Shown: positions 20,058 through 32,121 of the stretch, piece by piece
How the letters are laid out: the number at the start of each line of letters is the position of its first letter
Position numbering within the stretch: the stretch's first letter is position 1
Assembly: GCA_007115705.1 (NCBI GenBank)
Contig: QXEO01000339.1
Span: 5,823,386-5,887,385, forward strand
Source: Dactylis glomerata
Lineage: Eukaryota > Streptophyta > Magnoliopsida > Poales > Poaceae
Length of the DNA: 64,000 bases
Direction of reading: 5' to 3'
Position numbers and translations under genes: made by a program
The notes under the pieces: generated by a model
What the model saw: the letters and a program-made list of their open reading frames with translations, nothing else
Database searches by the model: none
What the model was told of the DNA's origin: nothing

Positions 20058-22969
20058 TTCGCACTTTTCTGCGCCTAGCTCAAAGGCGTTAAAGAAAAGC
20101 ACTCTTGGGAGATAACCCAATGTTTTCTTTTACAGTGCTTTTTATTTTATTTGAGTCTTGGAAGTCATTACTACTGTAATGACTGCTCCTTATCTTGTTT
20201 ATTTCGTTTTTGTGCCAAGAGAAGCCTCTAATTTGAGTGAGGTAAAGATTTGGGGAAACTGCTGTCCTGAAACTGTTTTCGGTGCTGCACCATAAAAATT
20301 CGTGAAAATTCTCTGTTTATCTTTTGGACCTGCGATTTCTTGTGCATATGCCCCAGGTTATATCCAAACTTTTCTTAGTTGAACACTTTTTGATTTGAGC
20401 AACGGAAAATCCCTCAAAAATTCGTCCTTTGTCAGCTGTTCAGTTTTGACAGATTTCTGCCAATATTCGTTTTTGCCACTTTATCGCTTTCTTTTGAGTT
20501 CTTTTTGATCATGGAACTCTTGAGGAAGTTGCTACAGTAGTATATACTTTATATGTGGTGGTTTTGGGTTGAAACCTGAAGCTAAAAGAGGTTGAATATA
20601 TTTTATGCTTACACTAATATTGCTAATAGAATTGTGTTTAGTTTTGTATGAAGGAAGTTTTCAAGTGTAGGGATTGGAGAATGATGAGATGAGTTGAAGA
20701 ATGGACAAAAGCTCAAGCTTGGGGATGCCCAGAACCCCAAGAAATATCCAAGAAGTACAAGCGTCAAAGCTTGGGGATGCCCCCGAGGCACCCCTTCTTC
20801 ATCGGCAAAAATCAGGTCACCTTTCAAAACACTATATCTTTATTGCTTCATGCACTATGTGTTTTTCTTGGAGCGTCAGTTGTTTTAGTTTTCTTAGTTT
20901 GTTTAGTTTGTTTGTTTGCTGCAATAAATAGTTGGACCCCAACAAATTTCCTTTGGAGGAGATGTACTCGTTTTCATTTGCAAAGAACGCTCTAGTTTTC
21001 ACTCTTACTTAAAATCAAGCGTTCTACTTTTTCTGCTACTGCTTTTGGTTTTCGTTTTTGCCTTGATTTGCATTCAGATCTTTTAATATCTTTTCATCAA
21101 GGTGTATTTTTGCCTCTGATCTTTATTGGTTTTCATCAAAAGAGGTATCTTTAAAAATTTCAAATGGTGTTGGAAAAGAGAAAAAGCTTTGTGCAAAATA
21201 GTGGTACAAGAAGGAGCTTGTGTAGACTGCGGCTTAGGCTTTTTCATGTCATGCTTGATGTCTTTTTGATAGTATGCTTAGTGGTTTTGCTGTAGCATGA
21301 CTTGTCTCAAATAACTGAGATTGCTTAATGAGCCTTTGAAAAAATCATGCGTTGTTTTTATTATATGGAAGCATTATTTTGGTTTTCTCCTTGATGCTTT
21401 ATTTGGGTTGACTTGGCGCATGCTCACACATGTTAGACTCTTACAAAGTCGCCAATAGCCTTCATGATCATTTAGTTTTTGACTTTTGATGCCATCGTAT
21501 GCTTCTTTTAATGTCGCTTTGTCGCTTTGCATGATTATGGCCATTATTGCTCTCTTAGTTGGTCGCTCCCAGTCTTTTGCTAGCCCTCGCCTTGTACTGA
21601 GTATGAGCTCTACTCGTGCATCCAACTCCTAAAAGCCAAGTTTTCCAAAGTGTCCACCATACATACCTACTAGCAATTTGCTATTCCAAGTAAATTTGAC
21701 TTGCTTTTATATTCTCTTCAAATTAAACTCTTACCAGTGTTATGCGAAATTCGGTCAGTAAAGCTCTCACGAACCGGAAGGCACACTTTACTTTTTCCTG
21801 TTCTTAAAATTTTGACATTGTGGTCTCTTATGCTGAGTTGTTATGCTTGCAAGTTGTAAGTTGGATTCTAGCCCAGCCATGCTGTCATGGGGCAATCTTT
21901 CAACATTGCACTTCTATTTGAGTTGATATTGTGATCTTTTGTTTATGGATGCCGCTATGGGAAATGAATTGGGAATCTTGTAGGGATCATGGAGTTTGTA
22001 TATGTGTTAGGGAAACGCCGGGCCGCCAATCTAAGCCATGCATAATTCATGGTGGAAATTTGCAGCATACCCATGGTGAACATTCGATGACGCATCTCAC
22101 AATAAAAAGCTAAACAATATAGCAAATAAAAGAGATGTCGAGGTGTTCATTGTCTGCTTGTCCTGTCATTTTGGTGTGGGCTTGTTCCATGTCATCGGGC
22201 ACGGAGGTACCCCATTGGCGGTTCTCAATGATATGCATATACTTACAATGACAAGAGCCTTGCTTGGGACTCTAAGTAAAGTAGCATAGTTTGGGTACTC
22301 GTATTCACGGGACACGAGGTTTTCAACTTATGATTTGTCAAGCATATGCATCATAATTGTTCTCGCATTAACTTTAACCATTCAAGATGCTTATGATGGG
22401 GGCAATGAGAGCTCAAAGCCGGTAAGTACCATAATTTTTGAAGGTTATAAAACTTGCAATCACTGCTTCCCTCTGCGAAGGGCCTTTCTTTTACTTTTAT
22501 GTTGAGTCACCACCTTCTTTCTTTATGCACCATTAAGAGAGCATAGTTGTCATTCTTAGTGTGATATGCATTGTCCCAAGGTTCATTGATTGATTCATAT
22601 TGTTGGTTTCACTTGTTCTTAAATTATTTGTATCTAGTCGCCCTCTCAAACTTTGAGGTGTCCTATGCATTTATGTTTTGCTCTCCATGAAGGACAAGCT
22701 GAAAACCACTTGTATGTTTTTCCTTATGATTTGAACACACGTTTGACTTTCATTGTTTCATTACCATGATCTTTTGTTTGTGTTCATTTGCATGTTTACA
22801 ACATGGTTGCTAAGTTCTTATTGTCATGATTATATCTTCATGCCCATGTTTTAAGTTCTATTGATCCCAGCTCACCAATGCTTACATATATGATCAAGAT
22901 TGTGTAGGTGCATGTCACCTCAAAAATTATTCTTTTGTTATCACTTACCTACTCGAGGACGAGCAGGAG
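20058..22969 (+). other. Long noncoding internal region of the non-autonomous element
   Basis: About 2.9 kb without a supported gene. It matches the 3' noncoding part I remember for Sabrina/WHAM-type elements: a GGGAGATAACCCAATGTTTT motif near 20108, and AAGCTTGGGGATGC at 20716-20729, 20768-20781 and just before the right LTR. Short frames such as that near 20609-20995 look like chance. Confidence 0.7.
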
Positions 22970-22986
22970 TTAAGCTTGGGGATGCT
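22970..22986 (+). promoter_or_regulatory. Polypurine tract of the non-autonomous element
   Basis: AAGCTTGGGGATGCT directly before the TGATACG start of the right LTR. It is the presumed plus-strand primer. Confidence 0.75.
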
Positions 22987-24686
22987 TGATACGTCTCAAA
23001 CGTATCTATAATTTTTGATGCTCCATGCTTTGTTTTACACCATTTGCCTACTGTTTCGTTACACTTAGTGGCATTTTTATACACTTTCTGGAACTAACCT
23101 ATTAACGAAGTGCCACAGTGCCAGTTTCCTGTTTTCTGCTGTTTTTGTGTTTCAGAAGTGATACACAGGAAATATTCTCGGAATTGGACAAAACAAGTTC
23201 CTGAAGTCATATTTTACCCGAAAGCTTCCAGACATTCGAAGAAGTGTCGGAGGGGGGCCACCAGGACCCCACACAAGGGGGCGGCGCGGCCCAGCCCCTA
23301 GCCGCGCCACCCCTGTGTGAGGGCACCTGGTCCCTCTCCTGACATCGCCCCTTCGCCTATATTTACCCCCCGACGAGAAAAACCTAAGGGCCCGATCAGT
23401 TTTCCAGAATACATCGCGATCCGCCGCCGCCGTCGACCCAAAGATCGGGAGGGTCCAGAAGCTCTTCCCGGCACCCTGCCGGAGAGGGGAATCGCCACCG
23501 GAGGTCTCCTTCATCGCCATGATTGCCTCCGGAGCGATGAGTGAGTAGTCTACCTTGGACTATGGGTCCATAGCAGTAGCTAGATGGTTGTCTTCTCCAC
23601 CATGTGCTTCATGTTTAGATCTCATGAGCTGCCCTACATGATTGAGATCACCGTTATGTAATTCTATGATGTTGGTTTGTTGGGATCCGATGAATATTGG
23701 TGTTTATGATTAAGTTGCTGTACTGAATTATATCTTTTGTTATCTCTATGTTGTTTATGATCTTGCATGCTCTCCGTTGTTAGTAGCTATCTTGGCCGAG
23801 TAGTTGCTAGTGACTCCAAGAGGGGGTATTTATGCTCGATAGTGGGTTCATGCCTCTATTTCACCTGGGGGAGTGACAGAAACCTCTAAGGTGGTAGATG
23901 TGCTGTTGCTACTAGGGAGAAAACAACATTCATATGCTCAAGGGCATATGCTTTGTTTACATTACACACTTTGCTTAATGCAATTATCTGTTGTTCGCAA
24001 CTTAATACTTCTAGGGTGTTCGGATGATATCCCCGGGGGTGGATTATTAGTCATAGATGCAGTTGGATGGCGGTCTATGTATTTTGTTGTAATGCCCAGA
24101 GTAAATCTCATAGTGATCTTCTTGACATATCACGTTATCTCTATTCTATCAATTGCCCAACTATAATTTGTTTACCCAGCATGTTATTTTATCTATGGAG
24201 AGACACCACTAGTGAACTATGGACCCCGGTCCTATTTACATCATATTGCAATCGCCTGTTTACTTTTCCCGCATTGTTTACTTTACTCGCATACTATATT
24301 GTTTTCCACTCGATACGCTCATAACCTTTGTTTCAAGCAAGCCGGTGAGATTGACAACCTCATCGCAAGTTGGGAACAAAGTATTTGTTTGTGTGTGTGC
24401 AGGTTCCGCGTTGCTACTGGCTGAAGACGAGTCAACAAGTATCGTTAACGGCGCCCTTGTTGGAGTGTTACTAAGCCAGTGCGCATCACCTTCAGTCGTC
24501 ATCGCCTCTCTTCTCCTGATCGACATTAAACCTTGGTTTCTTAACTGAGGGAAAACTAGCCGCTACACTCATCATACCTTCCTCTTGGGGTTCCCAACGG
24601 GCTGGTCATCACCACGCACAAGGACATCTGCTCCCACGTCAACTAAACGCCACCAGCTACTTTTCTGGCGCCATCAACCGGTAGCA
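22987..24686 (+). repeat. 3' LTR of the non-autonomous Athila/Sabrina-like element
   Basis: Same length (1700 bp) and ends as the left LTR, with about 23 substitutions by eye, nearly all transitions. It carries the same terminal stem (22988-23006), the TATA-like box at 23358-23365 and the primer-site-like tail. Confidence 0.93.
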
Positions 24687-24691
24687 AATAA
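24687..24691 (+). repeat. Target site duplication AATAA, right copy
   Basis: AATAA directly after the right LTR end. It matches 17297-17301. Confidence 0.9.
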
Positions 24692-25307
24692 CCATCCATG
24701 AAAGAAAATATTTCATGCCCCATAGTGGCATCAACTAGTATTTCAGAAATAGGTATTGGGAAATCATCCTTAGGACATGGTTTATTCAGATCTCTGAAAT
24801 CAACACATACACGAGTTTGATTGTTTTTCTTTTTGACGGGTACAATACTAGAGACCCATGTGGGATATTTTACTTCTCTAATAAACCCTGCAGCTATGAG
24901 TTTATCTACCTCAGCTTCTATTTTTGGAAGGACTTCAGGACGATATTTTCTTTGTGCCTGTTTCACCGGTGCAACGTCATCTTGTATGGCGAGACGATAG
25001 ACAGCTACTTTTGGGTCTAGCCCCGGCATTTCTTCATAAGTCCAAGCGAATACGTCCCAATATTTATCTCTTCCAAATCATCAATGGTAGGTTGATTACC
25101 ATCTTCTATTTGTGGGGAAGCCTGGGTCAAGTCTATAAGCTCGGCCAAAGTCATGCAAACCTCATATCCTAGTCCGCATCTTTTTTCTATCAAGATTTGA
25201 TCTTCATATAGAGCCTCGAGTTGTGTCTGGGATAACGCCTTTTCGAATGGCGCAAGTTGCCCCTGACCATCGCGCAACGATGGGCCACTGATTATATCAT
25301 ATCCCAT
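24687..25307 (-). pseudogene. Ty3/gypsy RT N-terminal part (minus strand)
   Basis: Frames 25307-25017 and 25029-24687 lie in different phases. The second encodes MPGLDPKVAVYRLAI, EVDKLIAAGFIREVKYPTW and VCVDFRDLNKPCPKDDFPIP, and ends in FSFMDG at the insertion point. These are the conserved fingers and palm start of Ty3 RT. A frame change near 25030 and the 7.4-kb insertion both inactivate it. The RT continues at 17301. Confidence 0.85.
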
Positions 25308-25654
25308 TTTCTCTTTTAGCGGATGATTTAGTCATGACACAGAATATTGGGTCGCCCTTTTTCCTTTGATTACTTGGTATATACTGAAAGACATTTTTTT
25401 CTGACGAAGCTTCCGCGACATCTTGTTTCGTAATTTTTGTTTCAGGTAAGATGATTGACTTTGGCCTGTATACTTTCTCAATAGGTTCAAAGTAAAATTT
25501 CGCATCAGCTTAAAAGGATTCAGCTACAGTAAATGGTCTTTTGTCCGCAAAAATTCTTATTGTTTCTCCGGATTGCTTCCTGTACTTAATGCACTGATGG
25601 AGTGTAGATGGTACAATCTGATTACCATGCAACCATGGTCGCCCCAACAAAGCA
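25308..25654 (-). other. Protease-RT linker of the gypsy relic
   Basis: About 350 bases between recognisable protease and RT blocks on the minus strand. Stops occur in every frame and I see no distinct domain. Confidence 0.5.
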
Positions 25655-26103
25655 TTATATCAGGTAGCTGCATCTATAACATGGAACGTCACAGACGTGC
25701 ATAGTGCTTCCAGTTTTAAAACCAAGGTGATGGTACCCATAGCTTCTTGGCCTGATTGATTGAATCCATGGATAACTACATTGGAACGACTCAAATCTCC
25801 AGTGGCATATCCTATTCTTTTCAGGGTACGCAAAGGTAACAAGTTTATAGCAGATCATCCACCATCGATCATTATTCGATTAGTCGGCGAGTCATCAATC
25901 TCACCAAACATAAGCAGAGGCCTATTGTGTTTCTTTGAGCCTAGTAATCTGTCCTCATCACTGAATGTTATATTTAGTACATCATTTATTTCAGTTTCTG
26001 TTTGTGATACTTCCACTTCATAATCTTCAGGAAATGATAATGATGTAACCAAAGCTTTGCGCAAATCGGAAGAAAGAGACAATGCATCATACACGGAAAG
26101 CAT
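25655..26103 (-). pseudogene. Ty3/gypsy aspartic protease (minus strand), in-frame TGA at the active site
   Basis: Frames 26103-25855 and 25842-25660 are in the same phase. The first ends RIMIDGG and, after a TGA, the next continues with SAINLLPLRTLKRIGY-type sequence. This is the usual protease start (DGGSAIN). The local sequence GGATGATCT looks like GGATCT with a duplicated GAT triplet, which would create the stop without changing phase. Confidence 0.75.
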
Positions 26104-26172
26104 AGCTGGTATTTCTTCAAGTGCGAAATTACATCATATTTGACCGACACCTTAACAGTAGGGTCAGTCGTT

Positions 26173-27902
26173 TCATTCGCAACTACATTTTTTGTTTCTA
26201 GGCTCCTTTCTAGGTGGAGGATGAGGGTCGGCCAGTTGGCGACCTGATCTAAGATGGACTTGATCCACTTCTGGCGCTTCTTCTTCTTCTTCAGGGAAGT
26301 CAAGAGACTCGCTATCATCCTCGAAAACACCAATGGTCAGAATATCGAATTTTTGGGAAAGCCCTTTTAATCGCTTCGCCAAGCTCTCCGATATTCCTGG
26401 CCTGGAGCGCTGAACTTTAGTTTGTTCTTTCACTTGATGTTGGACGTTGAGTCCAGGTCCCCGTCGTCCTCGCTCTTGAGGTTCTCGGGGCTCGATGGAG
26501 TATAATCCTCGGGACTCAATGGCGTGTAATCTTCCTCTTTGGAAAGTGCTTCTTTGGTGCTGACATTTGCAACTCCCTCCATATCCGAAGTGCGGTTCAG
26601 CTCCACATCATCTTGAAGTGTAGCCACATTTGTTGTAGCCACTTTCTTTCCTTTCTTTAATTTTTTCAGAAGGTCTGCATCAATCGTCCCTTCATCTATC
26701 ATTTTCTGAATAATGTTCTTTACTACAAAACAATCTTTGAGCGTGTGACCCAAGATACGATGGTAGTGGCAGAAATTTGGGTCATTTGACATGTTAGCTT
26801 CCTCTGGACGCTTTGAGTCTGGAAGATCAATCAATTTCAGTTGAACCAAACCAGTAAACAAGTCGCCGATCTCTTCAACAAGAAAAGAATATTCTCTGTT
26901 TTGACGCTCAGCAAGTGTTGGTCTCATATTAGGGTGTGCACTTGTACGCTCTATATTTCTCGCGGCAGGTGCCCCAGACTGAAAATATGGTTTCTTTGTT
27001 GTTGTTTCCATAACTTGTGCCGGCTTCGGCTTGATGGGCAACTTATCACGTTGGTCGTTCTTTTCCACTGGCTTGTATACTGTCTTTGTCCGACGTGCTA
27101 CAAGCTGGTTATAATTCTCAATATCAGTGGCTTTGGAGGCCAACTCTTCAAACGTAACAGGCCGCCCACCTTGCAAATATACAGCCATGTACGGACGCAG
27201 ATTGTTCATGCACATCTGTACCGCTTTAGTTTTTGTGATCGGCTGCGGACAATGGAGGCTAAGGTTTCTCCATCTGTTAATGAAATCTGCAGCTTTCTCA
27301 TTCATGCCTTGCTCTGTTTGAGTGAGCTCGGTGATGCCGATGGTTCTCTGAGTGCTGTAGAAGCACTCAAGGAAAGCATCTTGCATTTGTTCCCATGTCT
27401 TGATTGAACTCGGTGGCAATTTGCTATACCAAGTAAAAGCAGGACCTGATAATGTTTGCACAAATTGTCAGAGAAGAAGTGCACCGTTCTGAGCTGTGTC
27501 TTGACATGCTGCGAGGAAATGAGCTATGTGCTCATGTGGAGATCCACCACCACTGAATTTAGTGAATTGTGGCTGCCGGTAATTTGCCGGGAATGGAACA
27601 AGGTCGACATCCGGCGGGTACGGTTTAACATACCCCGGACGCATGGAGTAATGAGTTTGCATATACTGAGCCTTGACTCCTTCCGCTATCATTTTCTGAA
27701 TGGCTTCGAGGTTAACTCCCGGACCGGCCTGATCATTATTTTGGCTAGTGGAAGCATTCCTCTCAGCTTCAGAATTTGTGTTGTTTACCATATGATTGCA
27801 TAAAGCAACCAATTCATCTTCCTTCTGTTGGAGTGCAGCCGTGAGCTGTGATAGCTGTTCTTCGACTGACCGGCTTGCATTTGTTGTAAGGACCTGCTCC
27901 AC
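26173..27902 (-). pseudogene. Ty3/gypsy gag capsid and zinc-motif region (minus strand)
   Basis: Frame 27902-27468 (coiled-coil-like SQLTAALQQKEDELVAL, then PYPPDVDLVPFPANYRQP) and frame 27461-26430 share one phase with a TGA between. The second holds the gag domain (LSGPAFTWYSKLPPSSIKTW) and a CHYHRILGHTLKDC zinc-like motif, and ends in an acidic tail. A further frame, 26433-26173, overlaps its stop by four bases (GTGA) in another phase and leads toward protease. The TGA near 27468 sits where CGA (Arg) would be expected, consistent with deamination. Confidence 0.8.
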
Positions 27903-27920
27903 ACGGGCTGTACCAACATC

Positions 27921-29598
27921 TTATGGCTGTTCTTCAAGAGATTTTAGCTCTTTCTTAGAATCATGTTCAGAACTGTAATGCAGAGGATTAGGTGAGTCCA
28001 CACAGTTTGGATCCTGCTCGTTGTTACTCGAGTCCATCTGACTATGAGTTATAGGACGATGGCCTGGAACAATATTTTTCTTGGCGTTCTTTCTCTTGAA
28101 GCGCACTGACGTTGATGATGCTTCACTATTGATGTCCGCTGCCTCTGTGACGCCGATTGGCAGTGAGTTGAACACTTCAAAAGAATTTTTATTTGAAGCT
28201 CTCTTACGAGCTGGCCAAGGAGTGAGCGTTGTGGCTTCTTTCTTTGATGCATTTTCAGATTTCTTGCTCACATGCACTCCACTAAATTGACTTGACGATG
28301 GAGTGTTTCTGTCTTCTACTCTGCTATATCCAGAATCAGCACGTACTGCCATCCCTTTTCGCTTAAGTGCAGCATGTTTTGCACTTGCATGTCCGGCTTG
28401 AATAACATACTCTCTTCTCTCGGGTTCTTCTTTTACAAACTCTTGATATTCTGGCCATTTGGCGAGGGTTTGTGCCCGCCGCATGATCTCGCCGCCCACA
28501 TCATCTGCTGACATGGAGTGGCCTGGGAGCATATTTTTCAGTGCCTCACATATACTCTGTGTCACAAACATGTGAAAATCCTCATGGCGCCTTCCACGAA
28601 TTCTTGCGGTGGCCTTCCCATCTCTTTTCCGGATTGGGTAAGCAACTTGCTTTCTCTGATTTCTTGCTTGGTTGGAGTCGATTGCCGCTGGAAGGTCAAC
28701 CCATGCTTGACGCGCTCTTTGCCGCCGGCGACGGCGACGAGCGGTGTCAAAAGAACCTTCAAATGATGGGCGCGACATTGCGACCGATGATGACAAGGGG
28801 TCTGAAAGTGCGGCGGTCGGATCAACATGACCCGTCCTATGGTCATCCGGAGTGAGGTACACACCCTGCCACATGAGTGAGCATTTGATGCTCGGCTCAA
28901 TGTACGTGGGGATGAACTCCGGCGCGTCAATCTGCAGCTGACCATGTTGTCATGGAGATTCATCTTCCTCCACCATTACAGCTTTTCCTTTCTCCGCCGT
29001 AGAAGCTTTATCAACTAGCCCCGGCGTGTTTGATGGAGGCTTGTATGAGCCTGCCCCTGGTGCTTCATGGAGAACCTTGTTCAACGATGCGCCCACCTTC
29101 AGTTTGGAAGGAGTGAGCGGCACCGCGACTTTGGTCGATGTGGACGAAGAAGCTAGTTCCTGTCTTGCCGGTGAAGCTATCTTCAGTGGAGCTGCTCTTT
29201 TTGCAAGAACAGGCCACTCTTCAAGGGTTTTGTGGAATTTCATAGGAGCTTTCTGGCTTGCAGGCTTGACACATTGCCTTTTCAAAACCAGGAGGTGTTG
29301 AACTGGACGAAGTAGCCTTGTGCACACTCACGTGCTGATCATATGCAGCAGTTCTTGATGCTCTAGCTGCAGCTCTCATTCTTCTCTTAGCTGACTTGGA
29401 CATCACAGAAACAAAGCCATCTTTGGGTGCTGATGAAACTTCTTTTTCTTTCTCAGATTCAGCTCGTGATGCTGCTGTAGTCTTCCAGCTCTCACTCACT
29501 GCAGCCACAAGCGGACCAATGGGCACATTGACCCACAGGTCGCCGAAGCGGATGGTCACGAACTGCTGGACCTGTCTCTCCATACCTTTCTTTTTCAT
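27921..29598 (-). pseudogene. Ty3/gypsy gag N-terminal extension (minus strand)
   Basis: It starts with ATG at 29598 (MKKKGMERQ, then FVTIRFGDLWVNVPIGPL) and changes phase near 29300. It continues in the phase of the capsid frame through 28950 (TGA) to 27921 (TAA). A basic RRRRRRQRARQAW stretch and Ser/Lys-rich segments are visible, but no catalytic motif. Such long N-terminal extensions occur in several grass Ty3 gag proteins. The function of this part is unknown. Confidence 0.65.
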
Positions 29599-29689
29599 GA
29601 TGTATATTTTTTTGCATATAGATCTTTTTCAAAGTCATATGTTGTAATCCTTTGTTGGAATTTCAAAGATGAGGAGAGAAATATGTCCC

Positions 29690-29707
29690 ACCGGGCGTGC
29701 CAGAATC
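29690..29707 (-). promoter_or_regulatory. Primer-binding-site-like sequence of the gypsy relic
   Basis: On the minus strand GATTCTGGCACGCCCGGTG follows the presumed LTR end CCCGTCATCA. Its place directly inside the LTR fits a primer binding site. I cannot name the tRNA with confidence. Confidence 0.5.
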
Positions 29708-31159
29708 TGATGACGGGAAAATGGGGCGACGAAAATACTCGCGTCCGCGTCATAGAGACAGATAGAATTTAATTTTAAGGTGCGCGAATGTAAATGACAA
29801 ATATCAAGTATTGCGGTTCATTACTTCCGGAACTCTTACATTTGCATAAAAATTCCGTTAATTACATCTCCAAAAAGAAAACCCGTGATTAAGAATTCCA
29901 ACATTTCTATTTCTAAGTACATCACATGACCATTACAAAAGATGAAAATAAAACTACGAAGTCCTCCTCGCAGCCTCGCTGTAGTCGACGCCGTTATACT
30001 CGGGGAAGCGTTTTTACTTGCGCTAGTATAGGCAGCACAAGAAGTATGCACACATTGGACACTTAATTATTTAATCGGCTCATCATAAACAAATTTATTC
30101 GTGAGATTGTTTTATGTAACTTAGCCGACTAGAGAAATATCCAAAATGGTGTGTGCTATTTTGGTCATAACTCATAAGCCATGCACAGGATGATTTATTC
30201 TACATGCATGCAGCGACCATATATATTTCTTTTAGTACTAAGATATATAATACTGATTTTACTTTGGAGCAGATATGTATTTTGAGTTCTTTTAGCCCTA
30301 CGTATAAATGGAAGGCAATTTTATATATGCATGAAACGGTAGCTACATGCACTTAGGATTTCATATTTCGGTTAGTACTAATCGATGTAGTACTGATTTA
30401 TTTTTGGGACAGATTATGTTTAAGTTGTTTTGGCCCTACGTACATGTTAAGATAGACGCAGAAAGGTATTAATTATGGGCTGCTATTTGTTTTCAGCAGC
30501 AATATGAATTTGACCTTTTTTTAGAGCATGGTTGCTCTTATAAAGGATTTCTTTCATGTCAGTTCTAAACTAGATCCCTTTATTTTAAAGGACTCGGCTA
30601 GCTAGAACATGTTGTACACTTTAAAATGTACCATGATTTGATATTTGGTAGTTTTATTTAAACTAACAATTGGGCGATATAAAATGCATATTTCTTAGCA
30701 TGCAACATATTTAATTTTTGCTCATCTTTATTTATTTTACTAGCATGATGAGTAGTTGATTTTGGCTAGGCATGATTTTATCCTACGTTTATCACATAGG
30801 TATACTATATGGGAATTTTATTAAGTTTGGCGTCACTTGAATTACTGCTAACATCGTATAGCAATTAATGTCTACGAGAAGCGTAATCAAGATGAAGGTT
30901 TATTTTCTTCATGTTTGTATTACTACTGGCGACATAAAATATCACGTAGCGTAACCGAACACGAAGTATATTATATGATTTTTTTGGAGTATGCATATGA
31001 ATATTTTCCCCAAACATAAGATTATGGGGATTTTCTACTTATTTTGGTTTGTATCCTACTTTAGGGAATGAACCATAGATAATTTCTTCTTTTCATTTGT
31101 ACTTGGTCATGTCCATTTTGTAGACAGACTCAAGAGAATTTTATAGGGTCATTGTACTT

Positions 31160-31580
31160 CAAAAAATCGCTTTGGCACCTAGGCACCATGGAGCTCTTTT
31201 TCTGAATTTTTTTAAAACCACATTTTTAAAGTTGTAAAAAATTCTAAAAAAAATACGTGGATGTAGCCAAGTATGTATACTATGATTGTGCAAATTCTTA
31301 TTGTGAAATACCTTGTATTATAGGCTCAGCAAAAAAGATAAATTAGACAAATTTTGGAACATGTTCTCAGATCTAAAAATGTGTTTCCAGATCTGAAATT
31401 TTGTCATTTTTGCTGAGAAAAGAATACAAGGTATTTCATAAAACAAATTCACATGCAGGTAGAACAAATGGTAGGCTACACTCTGGTATTTTTTCGAATT
31501 TTTCCAAAGTTCAAATTTTGAATTTTTTGAATTTTACAAAAATGAGCTCCAGGAAGCTCGTGCTCCAAAATGACGCTCTC
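31160..31580. mobile_element. Mutator-like foldback MITE (about 421 bp)
   Basis: Flanked by direct repeats CATTGTACTT at 31150-31159 and 31581-31590, consistent with a 9-10-bp Mutator target duplication. The ends are inverted and similar (TTTGGCACC...GGAGCTC on the left, GAGCTCC...GCTCCAAAA on the right). An inner pair, AATACCTTGTATT and AATACAAGGTATT, lets most of the element fold back on itself. No coding capacity. Confidence 0.7.
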
Positions 31581-31600
31581 CATTGTACTTGCATTAATTT

Positions 31601-31939
31601 CTAGATTTGTATCCACGTATAGGGACCGAACCAAGGAACGAGGCTCACGCGCACGTTTCGTCCTGGTTTGTATCGCTAAGGGGACCGAATCAAGAGGAAA
31701 ATATCAAGAACAAAGTATATGCAAATATGCTCCTTGGCTTATACCATGATGGCTGAACCAAAGAATTTTCAAGTTTGATGAAGCAAGCTCCTTGATTTGT
31801 ACCACAATGACCGAATCAAGGACATGAGTTTTGGTAGATATGAGAGAACTCCTTGGTTTGTACCCATGGCCAAACCAGAGGCTAAAGAAGAGGATGTAGA
31901 TGGAGGCCATTTAGTTTGTACGCATGGCCAAACCAAAGG
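31601..31939. repeat. Six degenerate inverted-repeat units, about 60-bp spacing, in the LTR
   Basis: Units begin near 31601, 31663, 31732, 31790, 31851 and 31911. Each has the plan (C)CTTGGTTTGTACC, a few bases, then GGCC(A/G)AACCAAGG, so each can form its own stem. They lie downstream of the TATA box on the minus strand, inside the transcribed part of the LTR. Confidence 0.65.
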
Positions 31940-32112
31940 CTAGGAAAGAGCCATGAATCCCACCTTGTCTTGAATAGCTGAACGCTGAAGCGCTTCTCTT
32001 CTTCTTGCTTGTCTTGTGTTGTGTAAACTTATCCAGAGGCAGAGCGATATGGTGTCTCCTTTCGTCTCTGGTTGATTCTGCGATCGATTCCCTGGTTCCA
32101 GCCCCTGCTGGT

Positions 32113-32121
32113 CCTTTTATA
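32113..32121 (-). promoter_or_regulatory. TATA box of the gypsy-relic LTR
   Basis: TATAAAAGG on the minus strand, about 800 bases inside the presumed LTR start. It is the likely core promoter of the minus-strand element. Confidence 0.6.

Larger units (their letters stand above)
17302..24686 (+). mobile_element. Complete non-autonomous Athila/Sabrina-like LTR retrotransposon (7385 bp)
   Basis: Two LTRs of exactly 1700 bp (17302-19001 and 22987-24686) flank an internal region of 3985 bp. A primer binding site at 19012-19029, one gag/protease-like frame and a polypurine tract before the right LTR are present. RT, RNase H and integrase are absent, so its movement must depend on an autonomous relative. 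The AATAA duplication on both sides and the split RT reading frame of the host gypsy element confirm the ends. I count about 23 substitutions and no indels between the LTRs. Confidence 0.92.
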
